Shown: piece by piece, positions 10,801 through 24,012 of the stretch
Numbering within the stretch: position 1 is the first letter of the stretch
How the letters are laid out: each line of letters starts with the position of its first letter
Source of the DNA: Usnea hakonensis
Taxonomy: Eukaryota; Ascomycota; Lecanoromycetes; Lecanorales; Parmeliaceae
Assembly: GCA_013423325.1 (NCBI GenBank)
Contig: BLJB01000125.1
Coordinates: forward strand, 62,001 to 126,000
Length of the DNA: 64,000 nt
Direction: 5' to 3'
Translations under genes and position numbers: made by a program
Notes under the pieces: generated by a model
Told to the model about the DNA's origin: nothing
What the model saw: only the letters and a program-made list of their open reading frames with translations
Database searches by the model: none

Positions 10801-13800
10801 CCACTGTCTCGTGCGGTTCGGTGGTAAGGTATCTCTTCTGAGACCACAGGAGAATCAGAGTCATGGATGGCGCTGTCTCGATACCCAGGCTTGTCCGAAA
10901 GCTGGCCAAGATCGTCTGCGACTGGATGCTCTGGAATCGCTTCATAGCTTGCGGAAGGCGGCGACCATTTTGTCGTAATTGGGTGATACTGCCGGCTTCC
11001 TGTGGCGCTTTCAGGCTCAGGCATTTGGCCATTCTCTTGCTCCTCGACGGCTAATTGTCCCCTGTCAAGGTTGTTTTCCGCTTCGCCTACCTCAGCTTCA
11101 AATTCTGTCCGCCTGCCAGCCTTTTTCGCCTTCTTGTCACGTTTTCCTTGCTTCTTCGAGTCTCTCCTAGAGATGTTTTCGGCTGCCAACTCACTTAGAT
11201 ACACTGCTGCTGCCAATTTACCCCTGCTTTCAGACCTGTCGCGACTGACGGATCTACTCCTAGCTACTAAAGGAGGCTCGTCATGCGCGGACCATTCTGG
11301 GGAGTCATCGTGTGAATACCGTTGCAGAGAATGCTGGCGAGAAGGCGATAGCTCGTTCGAAGTGTCCCCGATTGGGATTTCCGAGCCCTTTGGTTGGTTC
11401 GTGAAATCTTCTTGCCTAAGGGCCTGAGGGCTTAATTCCCTTGCAGGGTTATTCTGCTTGGCTAACGTATCTTCCTCAGTATTCTTTACAGGCGCAGGAT
11501 CAAGGATGTCTTCTACTTTTTTTTCGGCTGGATCTACCTCCGTTCTCATTTGGTGGTGGAAGTCCGTAGCATGAGACCGAAGCTCCTCATGTTGATGGCT
11601 ATCCTTGGCGGAGTCATCTTCCGCTGGAACACCGGGATCTGTCTGAGGTTCTTGGGCTGGAGATCGATCGCTGCTAGGATATGGGGGCTCAGTCCAGAGA
11701 ACCGGATTCTCTTCCCTTCCCACATCTTCTTCAGCTGGTTTGCTTGGCTGCATAGTAAAGTAGTCGTCTGCCCGATCATGTTCGAGCAAACGCTCATGGA
11801 AAGCAATATTGAAGTCTCCGTGGGACGAAGCTATTCGTCTGTCTTCGAGAGATTGTTGGTCTATCGATTCGTCCAAGTCGAATGGCCGAGCAGTGTCCGC
11901 ATCCCAGGAACCGGGACCTTCAGATGGTTTGATGGGTGGCTTTGCAACTTGATCGCTTTCCGTCTCCAAAGATGCCGTAGCATTTTCATCCTCCCAAACA
12001 ATCGGCTGCTGCTTTTTGCTTTTCTTGCCTTTCTTGCCCTTCTTGCCTGGCTTGAAAGTTGGAGAGTCATCTTGTCGGTTTGCAGGACTGATTTGGATTG
12101 GGCCAGGACTTGACCTGGATTCTTCAATGATGTCTTCTAGAGCTGGAGGTTGCGCTAGCGGTCTGTTCATGCTCGACTGAGTGAACATAGGTACATTGGC
12201 CTGATCAACCAAAGGATCGATTTGATTACCATCTTGCGACGGACTCAGTTGTCGCTCAAGCTCTTTTGCGTACTCGTCATTATAATCGCGTTGTTCTTGT
12301 GCGTCTAACATTTCAACCTCCAATGCGGGGATTGACTTGATGTCTGGGACATTTTCAGCTTTTTGGAACATCTCGATTGTTTCTCGAGCGGGCTCATTGA
12401 TCGTAGATGGGGGGGAATCCTCGATCTTAGACTCATCCCATTGCCCCTGATCGGGATGTTCTTCTGATTTCTCCGCTCTCGAAAATGCCGTGTCTCCAAC
12501 TAAATCTTCTTTTTTTGCCTCGTCGACAGCTACAACCTCCATCAGATTGGAATTTACTTCCTTTTGTAGTCCTCCTGTAGAATTTTTCTGATTGAATCTA
12601 ATTTCTCTAGTAGTGTTCACATCATTTCCAAGCGGGTACTCCGACGCCTGTTCACTTGTCTGCATACGACTAATGCCCGCCACCCATTCAGGTCCTACTT
12701 CGTCTGCGGGATACTGAGCTTCTTCCGGCTCAGTACTGGAGAGCTTCTCACTCTTGGTCTCTTGGCTCTTCTCATCGTGTTCAGCTTCAACCATTGCAGG
12801 AAACTGATCTCTTGATTGAGATGACCGGTCCACAAATACGTTTCCTTGATGTGCTTGATCTTCCTCTGACTTCATTCCCGGCTGGACGACGTTCGTAGGC
12901 TCAATCTCTTGAGCAGAAGTCTCTGGTTTCGAGCAAGACTCGGCGTCTTGTGAGACGGGGATAGTAGACGGGTTGCTAGGATCTTCTGTAGCGTAAGGCC
13001 CCTTGAGAACATCCTTACGGTCATGAGACCTCTCGTCCTCCCAAGTCATTTGTCGTGATACATACAGAGGGTTCGTCCTGGGCTCGACTGCCGGGACGAT
13101 ATTGCCTTGCGATGTATTAAGATGAAGAGTTGTGGTCTCTTTTGGGTCCCCAGCAGCTTCTTCTACAGATGACGTTCTTGGTGAAGCGGTCTCGTGTGGG
13201 AATTCTGACGCGGCAGCATATGCCGAGACAGGGTCAATGTACTCATGCCCATGTTCCTCGCGTTTGCCTTGCACCATGACGGCATTTCGCACAGCATTTG
13301 ACGGATAGATAATGCCATCAGTATCTGAATCTTTGTTCAGCCTTTGGGCTGCGTCCTTCTCGGACTGCGGAGTAACTTTCACATCTTCCCAATCGAATGG
13401 CTGCGCAGCCTCGGTCTCTTCTCGATCTTTGTTCTCCTCGGGAAGACTTTCAACAGATTGCTTAGGCTCTTTGAACACCTCAACACTTGATGGACGTATC
13501 TGCTTGGGCGCGACTCCCTCATTATCCTCGGGTTTTGAGCTTGGCACAACTTCAAGTACTGGAGAAATGTCGCGGTTTGGATGAACAGCATCGAATGTCT
13601 TTGACCTCTTTGACTTCTTTTTGTCCTTTTTGGTTTTGGGTGGCCTGAGGTCCTGATCCAAGTCTGATTGTATCCTTTGAGCAGTCTCGTCTGGCTCCTG
13701 GACAACGCCGACATTGCTCGAAGGCAATGCCTGTTCGACTCCATCTTTTCGTAGACCGTGAGTCTCGGCTAAGTGCCCATCCCTGAGTGCGGGAATTTCA

Positions 13801-16800
13801 TTGTCATCTAAAAGAAAGACGCTTGGCTTCTCGAACTTCTTGGATTTCTTTTTATCCCTCTTGCCACTTGGTGGCACGGAGTAATGCTCTTCCTCCATCG
13901 GTACATCTCGAGTTTTCTTGGTCGCATCAGCCTGACCAAGCTCCGTGGGCATTGCTGGCTCGATTTCCTCTTCGAGTGCCTGGCCTTCTGCCCTTATTGA
14001 TGTCATGGAATTTGCAGGAAGATTTGGCACCTTTTCGTCTCCTGAAGCTTCGGTAAAGATAATTTTTGGCTCAGGATGATCTCGAATGTCACTGGTGACC
14101 GACAAATGATCTCCGGCGTAACGATCTTTAGCCTGGTCATCATCTTGTAGGGGTTCAGTAGGGACGACACTGGGCTCGACTTCGTTCCGATAATTGCGGG
14201 TAGTTGCTTGATCATCCTCAAATCTGGTGTCGTCGTGTGCAGCCTCAGTAAGCAAGACGTTTCCATCGGTCTCTTCTTGAAGATAATTGACACTGGTGGC
14301 AAGATCCTTCACCCTTGTATCGTCTTGTGATACTTCAGGAAGAAGGGAGTCAGGCTCGTCTTCGTCTCGAAAATCACTGATGGCTCTCGAAACACCTTTT
14401 TTCTTACCCTTCTTACCCTTCTTGTCTTTCTTGTCTTTCTTGGACTGCTTGGTAAAGGCTTCGTCGATCGTCTCGGCAGTGGGCTGTTGTTCTAATGGAG
14501 GGCAATTCGTCGTAGTACGTGCACTGAGACTTTCTACGGGGTTCGTGATCTCAGGCTCGTCGAGCACCAATTCTTCGCTCTTCTTGCCTTTCTTCCCCCT
14601 TTTCTTCTTCTTCGGCGCATCACGATCAAGCTCATTCTCTTCTATTGTGGGGTCCGCCGTTGGTCGCTCTTTAAGTAGAGTGTCCGTTGCACCAAGTGGA
14701 CCTGAGCTCTCTGTCGGACCTATCGTTTCAGGCTCATTCAACGATTGTGCATCAAGTTTCCCCCCTTTTTTACCCTTTTTCTTCTTTTTTGATGGAGTCC
14801 AATCCAGCTCATTTCCCTCAGATGTTCCAACATTAAAAGCTGTCTCTTCCATACCCGCGGAGGCCACCATGACTTCCCTCTTGGCGTTCACAGCAGACTC
14901 TGCATTACTCTCCCCTACCAACATGTCCTGTACAGCTTGAGAAGTATCCATGCCGGCGACTGACGTGTCCCGAGCCAGGTGCATCTCGTCATCGTGTGTC
15001 TCTCTAGGGGCGTCCTGAAATGGCGAAACCTCTGGTTCGTATAACACGGGCAGATTCCGTTCATCGTTGCTGGAAATCTGATCATAAGGCTTCTGGAAAG
15101 TACGCACTGCTTGTACCTCAACTGGAAATGTCTCGCTCTCAAAGGAGGCGTCATTTTCACCGATTCCTAGGATAGCCCCAACATCTTGGGATGTCCGCGT
15201 TGTGGCCAAGGACGAACTCCGATCGTTCATGCCATTTCGAGCGCCTGTCTGTTGCTGGAGTTGATGCTCTGTTTCGTCTGGTACAGGTGCCTCACCTGCT
15301 GTCTCTGACCTTTGCTTCTCCACGTTTTCGCGCTTTTTCTCGCTATTGGGTCCAACCAATTCGTCGTCGACCACTTCCGGCTTCTGCAGTTGGTTTGTGA
15401 GCTCATCAATCGAGTCTGTGACTTCCTCGACCACCTGCGAGTTTGGCGCACGCGTCGCAGAGTCGTCGATCAACTCTGTAGCCTCATCATATCTAGGGGT
15501 TGGGGGGGGCGCCACTCTAGACAGCATTTCTTTTTCATCCCCAACACTGGGAGTACTTTCCCTCTCAGCTGAGACGCTTGGCTTGCTTTTCTTCCCTTTC
15601 TTGCCGTTCTTCTTGCTGTTGGAACCCAAACTTTCATGCTCAATGGGCAAAGCCTCTGGCTGGGAGACAACAGCTGCGGACTGGTAGGTCGTTTTCATAT
15701 CTTCAGGGTCTTCGGGCGCTTCAGAAACAGCCACTTCGGGTAGCGAGTCTTGTCCTTCTTCGACATTAATAGCCTTACCGTTTTCACTAGAGAAGCCCCG
15801 TTTGGCCTTTGCTTTCTTGCCCTTTTTGCTGCTGGTGAAACCCACCGATTCCTCCTCCGTCACTTTCAGGTTTTTCTGGGGAGTCTCTATTGGAGGCTCG
15901 TCATTCAGAACTTTTGAATGATCATTTCCGATTTTTGTAGAGGTGATGACATTTGATAAAGATGAATGCTCCTCTTCCTGGCTTCCAGGAGTCTCCAAGT
16001 CTTCAACCAAAAAGCTCTGTTTGACCTTCTTGCTGTTCTTGGATTTTCTCTTAGAAGGAACGGTATAATCGTCACCGTCATCAATCTGATTGGCCTGAGA
16101 CGGGAAATCTTGTAAATTTTGCTGTTGCTCAAGTGGTATGGCAGATGAGTCAGTTACATATGGGATTTGCGAAGGAACCTCAGCAGCAGCGATATCCGTT
16201 TCTTTGTAATCAGCGTACGTCCGGGATGTAGGTCCTGAGATGCCTGCCTGCTCTTCCAAAAGGTCGTGATCCTCACTATAGGGTAATGGTGTCGCTCGAG
16301 GAGAAAGCTCAAGCGGTGGTAGTATCATTGATGACAAGTCATCACGACCTAGTTCTTCTTGAGATGCGGGATTGGCACTGGGTGACTCAAGCACATCCCC
16401 AGGAGTTTTATCTGAATACGGGTTTATGAAAGTGACCGATGCCGGAGAGGATGAAGATAACACGGGGAGGCTTTCTGAGCGGTGCTCGCCTTCCAGTCTT
16501 CCGTTCTGTGGGTCTTGTGAATGTGGAAAGTCATCTCGCGAAGGGCTAAATTGGGAGAAGCCACCTTTAGGGTAGGTCTCTTGGTACTTTTCAAGTGGTG
16601 GAAGTTGGTCGTGCGGGAGATCGTGTCTGGGAAGAGGCTTTTCTTGGAGGCCGTATTGAGTAAGATTGCCCTGTAAAAGATCGTCTCGGTGGAGGTCTTC
16701 TTGCGAGAATCCGTCTTGGGGGAGGGTCTTTGTTTGGGAACGGTCTCGCGAGGATTCATCGTGGAGCAGAACCTTCCGGCTTTTCTCATCATTTCTATCT

Positions 16801-19800
16801 ATCGACTCTGATGGATCCCCTTCTTCCTGTATCTCCAAAGGCTCTGGATTTACGGCTGTCGCAGATTGGGATGTCTTATTTTCGTTTTTTTCAGCACCAT
16901 GTGCCGCGGTAGTCATGACATCCACTATCTGCTCGCGAGACATTCCTGTCGTCAGAGTATCAATTTCTTGACCTTCTGCTGGCATCGTGATTTCGGATGT
17001 ATCCCTGGGAGATTGGCAAGTGTTTGGAGATGGGGCACTTTCTCCCGGTGATCTTTCGACAAGCGCCTTTCCTTTGCCCTTCTTGCCTTTCTTACCCTTC
17101 TTTCCCTTCTTGTCTTCATTTGACGGCATGGCGACTGAAGACCATGAATCCACGGCATCTTGGGCATCTCGCTCTCGAATTTGCCGCATAGTCTCCGGAC
17201 TCAAAGGCTCCGGGTCTAAGAAACTCGTGCTAGGCTGAGTCTCCACAGCCCGAGTAATGGAAGATTCAACTGATTGACCGGGGTTTCGCTTATTTTTCTT
17301 GCCTTTCTTGGTCTTTTGGAGAACAAAGTCCTCTTGCTGATCGACAGTGTCATTATGCTCTGGGCTAGTCGCTGCATCCATAGCCATATCATCTGATTCA
17401 TGTTCAAAATCGTCATTCTTTTCTTGGGAATGATCTGACCGTGTCAAATCTTTACTCTGGATGGCTCCGTCTAACGCTATAGCGGCGGAGCCTCCAAGGA
17501 TGGCATGAAGAACTCCACTTTTCACGGTCGAGGATGGGTTGTGAGAAGATTCCTCAGCGAGTATTTCAGAAGACAAATCTCTATTAACCTGCAGAGACGG
17601 TATAAATTGAATGTTCTTTGGATCCTGGAAAGAGGATGCAGTAGGCGTTGCTTGTTGTGAGTCAAGCAGATCTGATTGTTGTATCGGGTTACTGACGGCG
17701 GGGATCATGGGCGCAAATCCAGCCTCAACCGGCTCAAGTTCCTCGTTAGACTCGCACTTATCCCTCTCATGGGATTCACCTTCCTCCACATCGTGAACAG
17801 ATGAGTTTCTCGACGTTGTATGGCTCGAAGGAAAAGAAGGGTGTACTTCGTCCGGCCTTGACTCTTGGTGTGATCTGTGCCTTTCTACGTGCCACAGGGG
17901 CCGGATCTCTTTCGACGATTTGAACTCAGTGGAGCGAGGACGTGTTTTCTGTTTCGGAGAGAGATCAACTGCGGACTTGTCCGAATGAGTTGGCGTTTGA
18001 GGTAGAGATCGAGCGGTTCCAGATGAACGGCCTGGCCAGCGGAAGTGGAAAGGTATAGCTGTGGGGGAAGATGGAAGACCAGCTGTAGTCTGCGACGGAT
18101 CAGAGATTTCAAAATCTGAGAAGCGCCGACTTTGGGCGTTAAATTCAGCACTAGGCGTGGTTGGGAGGCTGGCTGTCTCCAAAGGACTGGAAAGCCCTTC
18201 GCTTTCAGCACGTGTGTCAGGTGGCGGCGGTGGTTCTGGGCGCATCCCTAAAAAAGGCTCCGGTTGCTTTTCTTCAATTTGCTCTGGTTCCACGTCATGG
18301 ACTAGATATTGGGACACTGAGCCCGCGTCTGAGAATGCTCGGGGCTGACTACTTCCTTGATCCTAAGATTTGATCAGCAACGCCTTTGTTGATGCACAAG
18401 ATCTGGGGACATGTGTGTATACCTTGGTTCGTGGATCTTGAGAACTCCGATCCGAGACTTGTGAGGTGGTGTCTTGGATGCTGCTTTGCTCTTTCGTGTC
18501 GCGTTCGTTGTTCCCATCACGAGAAGACTTTCCTTTCCTGGGCTTTTGAGTGTTGTTAGATCTTTCCGGATCCTCTAAGATTGCTTTGTCTGTGACGCCT
18601 TCAGCACCGTTGTCTTGTGATAGACTGCTAGTAGTTTTACCAAGGATCCGGTCCCAGACGCTCCCTTTACGCTTATCCTTTGCTTTGGGGTTGGGTTCTC
18701 TAGTAATTTCGGTCTTAGAAGGGGGTGGCACAGTAGCCGTATCAAGATCGAAGGGAGTGTTGTCATGTTTTGACTTTTTGCGGATCTGTGCGTCGCTGTC
18801 TGCTTCATCGTTGTCTGGAGCACTTGGCATGACGGACTGAATTTCCTCGGTAGTCGGCCCGAGTACGTTGCCGCTCTCCAAAGCTGAAGGTTGCCTCCCA
18901 ACTTCGGACGCCTCAAAGGAATGAACCTTAGGATTAGATCCCTTTCGACCATTCTTGGACTTGTTCGAATTGGTCTTCGTTTCGTCTTCTGAAAAGTCAT
19001 CGTAATTGTCTGACAGAACCTGGTATGGAGGCTGATACTTGATTTCTTCGCTTTGACTGATGATATCCTGCACAGCATCGTCATCTCGCTGGCGGGAATC
19101 GTCAGTTTGGCGCTGACGTCTAGACCTTTTCTCTTTTTTCTTCCGCTCCTTTTTTCTACGCCGTTGCTCGTTCTCATCCTCGAATCCGCCTGGCATATTG
19201 CGTTCGTCAGATCCCGGAGGGGAGTCTCGACGACGGTAGGTTGGGTTGTTGATGACAATAGAAGGATCGAAACCAGCATCTTCCGCACTAGCGGCTAATG
19301 TGGCCGCGAACTCGGCATCCTCACCATAAGGTCCGGGACTTCTCTCCGTTGTTGCCCCAGTACGGGGATGGGTTTCCTTGACCGGTAAGTCGCGCTCATG
19401 CGAGCTTTCTGAGAGATCTACGGCATCTGTGCCATTTATTTCTTTAGAGACTGACTCAATGGACTCATCGCGATCTTCTTTTGGAGCTATAATTGTGTAT
19501 TCAGGAGTCTGTTCATCTTCCCACTTGACCTTTGTAGACGAAGACTTCTTCCGAGGCGCTTCGATGCCTGTGTCATTGGAACTCTTCGACTGGGCAATGG
19601 GTGTAGATCCTCTGGTTGAAGGCGGAGTCGGTTCTTCAAGCCTAAGCTTTGGTATCTGCCAAGGAAATGACACCTTCGAAGGGTCGACCCTGTCGTCGGC
19701 GTCCGCGAGCGAGAGCGCTGGCGAATCAGAAAGATCGTGGATTCGCTTTGGCTTTACTGTCACAATTCGCGGGGCTGGTTCAAGATCGATATCGGCGTCA

Positions 19801-22800
19801 GCATTAGCACTTGTAATTTTCACCTGGTCACTCGGCTTATTGAGGACTTCAATTGGGGTGAAGAAAGCACGGTAATTTTCGTGGCTAGTGGTTTGCTTGG
19901 TGCTTGCCGCTTCTTGCCACACAGAAATTTCCTGTTTTTCGGGAGAACGCTTTTTGTGATTCGCATGCTGGCATGATGTCGAAGCCTCGTCAGGCAGCCT
20001 TCCATTATCCTTGATTGCGACATCTTGATCGTGTTGCTCTTTTTGCCTTCGCCGACGTTCGCTTTTACTGAGTGCATCTTCTTCATCTTCAAGTTCACGT
20101 TGCTTTTGTCGGCGTTGACGGCGTTCCTCTCGCATCTCTTCGGATCTCGATTTGTCTGTTGCAGCAGCTGCACCGATTGTGGCGCCAAGGATTCCAGCAG
20201 CAGCGGGACCGACCCATGATGTTTCGGAAGATCCTCCTGGACCTTCGTCCGTCTTGATCGTAGGGCCCGATTTCTTCCTTGACTGTTCCCTTGAAGCTCG
20301 GCTATCGCTCTCAATCTTCTCTTGCTCCTTGGCTTCGTGACGGTCTTTGTCCTCCTTCCTCTTCCGACGCCTCTTGCGCCGATCTCTTTCTTCTTGCTCT
20401 TCTGTCAGATCAAATCGAACTGCAGAGGAGTCACCTTTTGTAGAAGCTCTGCGCTCATGTGCTGTGGAATTCGACAACGAGTCCTGTCCAATCCTTGCGG
20501 GGGATGTATCTCTTCTCCGTAATCTGAAATCGTGAATCGCGTCATCGGCTTGTTGCACCACGCGAGGAAAGCTGCCGGACATGTTGGCTTCGTTGGTGTT
20601 TTGTCGAGCATCAGACGTTTGTGGATGTTGCTGATACTGAGTTTGGGAGAACATAGTAGGACCAGTTGGTGCACTGAATGAATGATCATACGGCGTTTGA
20701 CTGGAGTAAATTGATGCTGAAATGGGGGCTACCGGTCGAGGATGTTGAAGAGGGACGGCTTCCGGCCGAGAAGACATGATCGGTCTGCTTGGAGACACGA
20801 TTGAGTCTCCTCGCCCAACGTCGAAGCGGGAAGGATCGGAAGTCGGCACTGGGTAGACATGCTGTAAAGGAAGGCCACCAGCATTGTCCATCACACTACC
20901 CTGATGCGGATCCTGAGAAATTGTGGCTGAACCTAATAGTCCTGCGCCAGCTACTGCAGGAAAGCTGTCGTAGTCAGATGAATCTCGCCTTGGCGAAGAG
21001 GCTCTCCGATTTCTCTTCTTGCCCCAACGCCAACCCCATTTATTGGTTCCTGATGATTCGGAAGACAACGATGCTCGACTATCCCTGCGTCCTGGTGCAC
21101 CATAAGCCAAGTCGGAGTTCACGCTCTGATAGTCATCTTCTGCAGCCGATTCCCAAAGTTCGTCATCCTGCTGTTCAGACGATTTTTCGGACCTACGCGC
21201 TGGTCTGGAGCCGTGTCCGTCATGGACTTTAGTCTCCTTGGCCCCTACGAGTTCTCTTACACCTTTTCTCCTGTGGCCTTGACGACCGTCGCTTAGCGCA
21301 AGTGCCGCTGTCGCTGCACCAAGGCCCAGTAAAGCTGCTTCCGCCTTCTTGTCGTCTTTGGACTTACCATGCGACTTTGTACTGCTCCGATGTTTGTCTT
21401 GGCTACGAGTATAGGCTAAGTCCAAACTGGATGACGACGATGATCCATTACCAAATCCGAAAAACCCTCTGTCTCTCTTCTTATGCTTGGTCTTGTGAAG
21501 CCTCTCAGGTGAAATTACTGGACTCTTGTGTTTGCCTTTACCATGTGTTCCTTTCGGAGAGCGACTCCGACGCTGAGAGCTTGCTGCGACCACAGGATTT
21601 TCTAATGCAGCACCAATAGCCGATTCCGCTAAGCCGGTCGTTCGAACCTTAGATCTAGGCCTTGTTCTCGAGTGACGCCTCGCACTGGATGCCATCCTTT
21701 TCGTGCCTGTGGAAGTTTCATCACGCGGTCCTTTTCTGTCTGACTTGCCATAATCGATAGTTCCGATTTCGATGCGCTCCTTGGAGCGACTGCGACGGCG
21801 TGCTCTACGATTTCTTTCTTCGGGCGAGAAGCGCCCAGGTTTCTCACTGTAGGTATCACCAAAATCGATTTTCTCCGACGACAAGTTTTGTCCAACTTTT
21901 GCCAATCCATAGCCCCGGAGGCCGGTCGTCAGCCATGATCTGTTCTTCCGTCGCTTCTCATTTTCAGAGGAGTAATACCGACTATCTTTATCAACGCGCG
22001 CATTGCTACCGTACCGCTCATCTGATCGTCTTTTATGCAAATGTTTCCGGGGCGCATCCCTTGGCGAAGATCCAGGCGCAAAGCAATGCCTGCAGACGCC
22101 TATGATCTCAGAATATTCTTCGAATTGAGCTACGCCTTCAGGATCTTTGAAGAAGTTCATCAACGCACCGAAGGGACCGTAATTCCGATGTTGCTGAGCC
22201 ATGGAGCTTGTTGAGTTCTGAGACATTGACGAGGGACCTTGAAGAGAAGAGTGATGGTTGTGTTCGTAAGCTACTGCTGCCAGCCCAGCAGTACCTGCTA
22301 TCCCCACTGTAGAGATTGGAATGCCAGACGACTGAGATTGTTGTTTGCCTGGTTTTGGTGGCCGAGAGATGCTGGAGTCATATGAGCCTTGTGCTTGGGA
22401 CGGCGGGCGAGTAGTTGTAGTGGTAGTATATACACTGGGAGCTCCTCCTATTGATAGCTCATGATCCTGATGCTGCTGATGTGACGAAATTTGGCTGCCA
22501 TTGAAATTACCAATGGCCGATCCTACCTCTATCCCACCTATGATCGGGACGACCGGAGTGGAGAATGAATGGTAGTTGCTATTGGGTCTGATTTGATTAG
22601 TACTGTGCGTGAACGAATGATACTGGCCATGAGCCGATGCAGCTTCATCTTCTTCAATTTCACCGCTAAAGAATGACGCTGCTGCGCCGGTATTTCCAGA
22701 AGCGCTCGGCTCTGGAGGCGGGGCTGCCACGGCTAGTGCAGGTTGGAGGTGAGGTTCTGCCCCAATAATAAGAGATGGCGTATCAGTTCTGTTCCCTGGT

Positions 22801-23555
22801 TGCTCTGCGACAGATTGCCCATCATCACCATAGTATTCAGCCGCAAGTCCTGGACCTCCTTCGCTAGCGGCTAGTGGTGGACGATAAGGAGCAGACGACT
22901 GAGTCGGAAATTGGCCGGGAAATTGATCCTGCACATGGGAGGACATGGCCGGGTGCTCTGGTGTCACATTGTTGAGTCCTGGCATTGCCCGGTCATATTG
23001 TCCCAGAAATACAGCACCTCGGCTGGCTCCTTCTTCTTCGGCGAGTCCGTTTTTCAGACTCCTCGAGCCATTGTCCGTCCTGTCTCCCTGGTCCCTCTTT
23101 TGCCGTCTCTCAACGTTCCGGTCACGGCCATCAGATCTTTCTGTCTTGTCCCTGGTCTTGTCCTTGGTCTTGTCCCGAGTCCTACGAGTTCCTTCTTGGT
23201 CGCGCGAAGAGCGTGATGCACTTGACCTCGGCATCTGGTCTGCGAGGCTGGCATTCCTGGCTAGGTCAGGTCCCACATGTGTTTCATTAGTATTGTTTCC
23301 GGACGCTGTTGCGGGACTCGATGATGCTCCAGGACGCTGCCCTTGAGTAGTGTATGAGGAGCTTGTAGATGTGGGGTTGGAGCCTCGCGAGTCACGGTCG
23401 TCAGGCCGGGTAGAGGACTTCTTACTCGATTTCGCAGGGGCTATAGAATCGACGCGACTGACGTGATATCGCTCTTCATCATCATTGCGCCGACTCATCT
23501 GCGAGGGCAACTCGTCCTCTGGATCTTTTGGTTTACCATTGAAGCGATTCCACAT
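7865..23555 (-). CDS. lah: Giant leashin/Lah-type Woronin-body tether (fungal 'involucrin repeat protein')
   Basis: One gene of three exons: 23555-18423 (1711 codons), 18362-9474 (2963 codons) and 9406-7865 (513 codons plus stop). Introns are 60 and 67 bases, GT-AG, and both junctions fall in phase 0; the product has about 5187 residues. Conserved N-terminal part: the segment at about residues 455-540 has FFKDPEGVAQFEEYSEIIGV, a CRHC pair, SSPRDAPRKH, and ends near the WLTTGLRGYGLAKVGQ stretch. The middle (about 1700-4600) is disordered and acidic, with about a dozen Lys blocks of the KKGKKGKK type between about 2060 and 4120. The last exon begins with a coiled coil (about 4690-4920), then a helical domain with QQWVLRFSKFSDM and IWEFIFTRYLFGMDREQ. 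In Pezizomycotina such proteins tether Woronin bodies to the cortex or septal pore. Orthology is judged from architecture and remembered family features, so a database check is needed. The start at 23555 is the first ATG of the frame. Confidence 0.75.
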
Positions 23556-24012
23556 TTTCCTGTGGCTCTTGTGCCTGATTGGGCAAAACGTTAGAATGCA
23601 GCATTTAGTCAGCTAGCTGCGTGACAACTCACTGTATGCACAGCGCGGCTATATTATTACTGCTGATCCTTTGAAAACGTATGTACACGCGGGGATAATA
23701 GCAATGGTCGACAGGGTTTGGAAACGGGTATGAGTACGCCAATCATAATATTATGAATGCACAATATGTTATCTACAACGCCAACGAGTGTGAGATTACA
23801 CACTGCTGGACCTGAATTTTGCCAAGACTGAAGGCTGAAAAACATGGCTCAGAGATCGAAAATGTCTATTGCTAGCGTAGGTATGCAGTTACTCTCTTTT
23901 TTGATTCCTCGCTCCCAGTCTCAAATGAACCCACAGGAAAAAATTTCATTAGTGATCTACGTCCATGCAGGACGACGTCTGTATATACCTAGTTGGTAAG
24001 TGTAACTTCAAG
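23556..24012. other. Intergenic: promoter of lah and 3' flank of malic enzyme
   Basis: Spacer between two minus-strand genes. It should contain the promoter and leader of the giant gene and the 3' UTR of malic enzyme. No motif stands out. Confidence 0.5.

Noticed and set aside
11550..12113. 187-codon plus-strand frame
   Set aside because: Antisense to lah exon 2, with no family resemblance. The continuous minus frame and in-phase introns explain the region.
14287..14940. 217-codon frame on the plus strand inside lah
   Set aside because: It is antisense to the Lys/Glu-rich repeats. The Phe/Leu/Pro-rich composition (FLPFLPFL runs) is simply the complement of Lys codons.
19378..19875. 165-codon plus-strand frame
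   Set aside because: Antisense to lah exon 1. Ser-rich and low-complexity, a shadow of the real frame.
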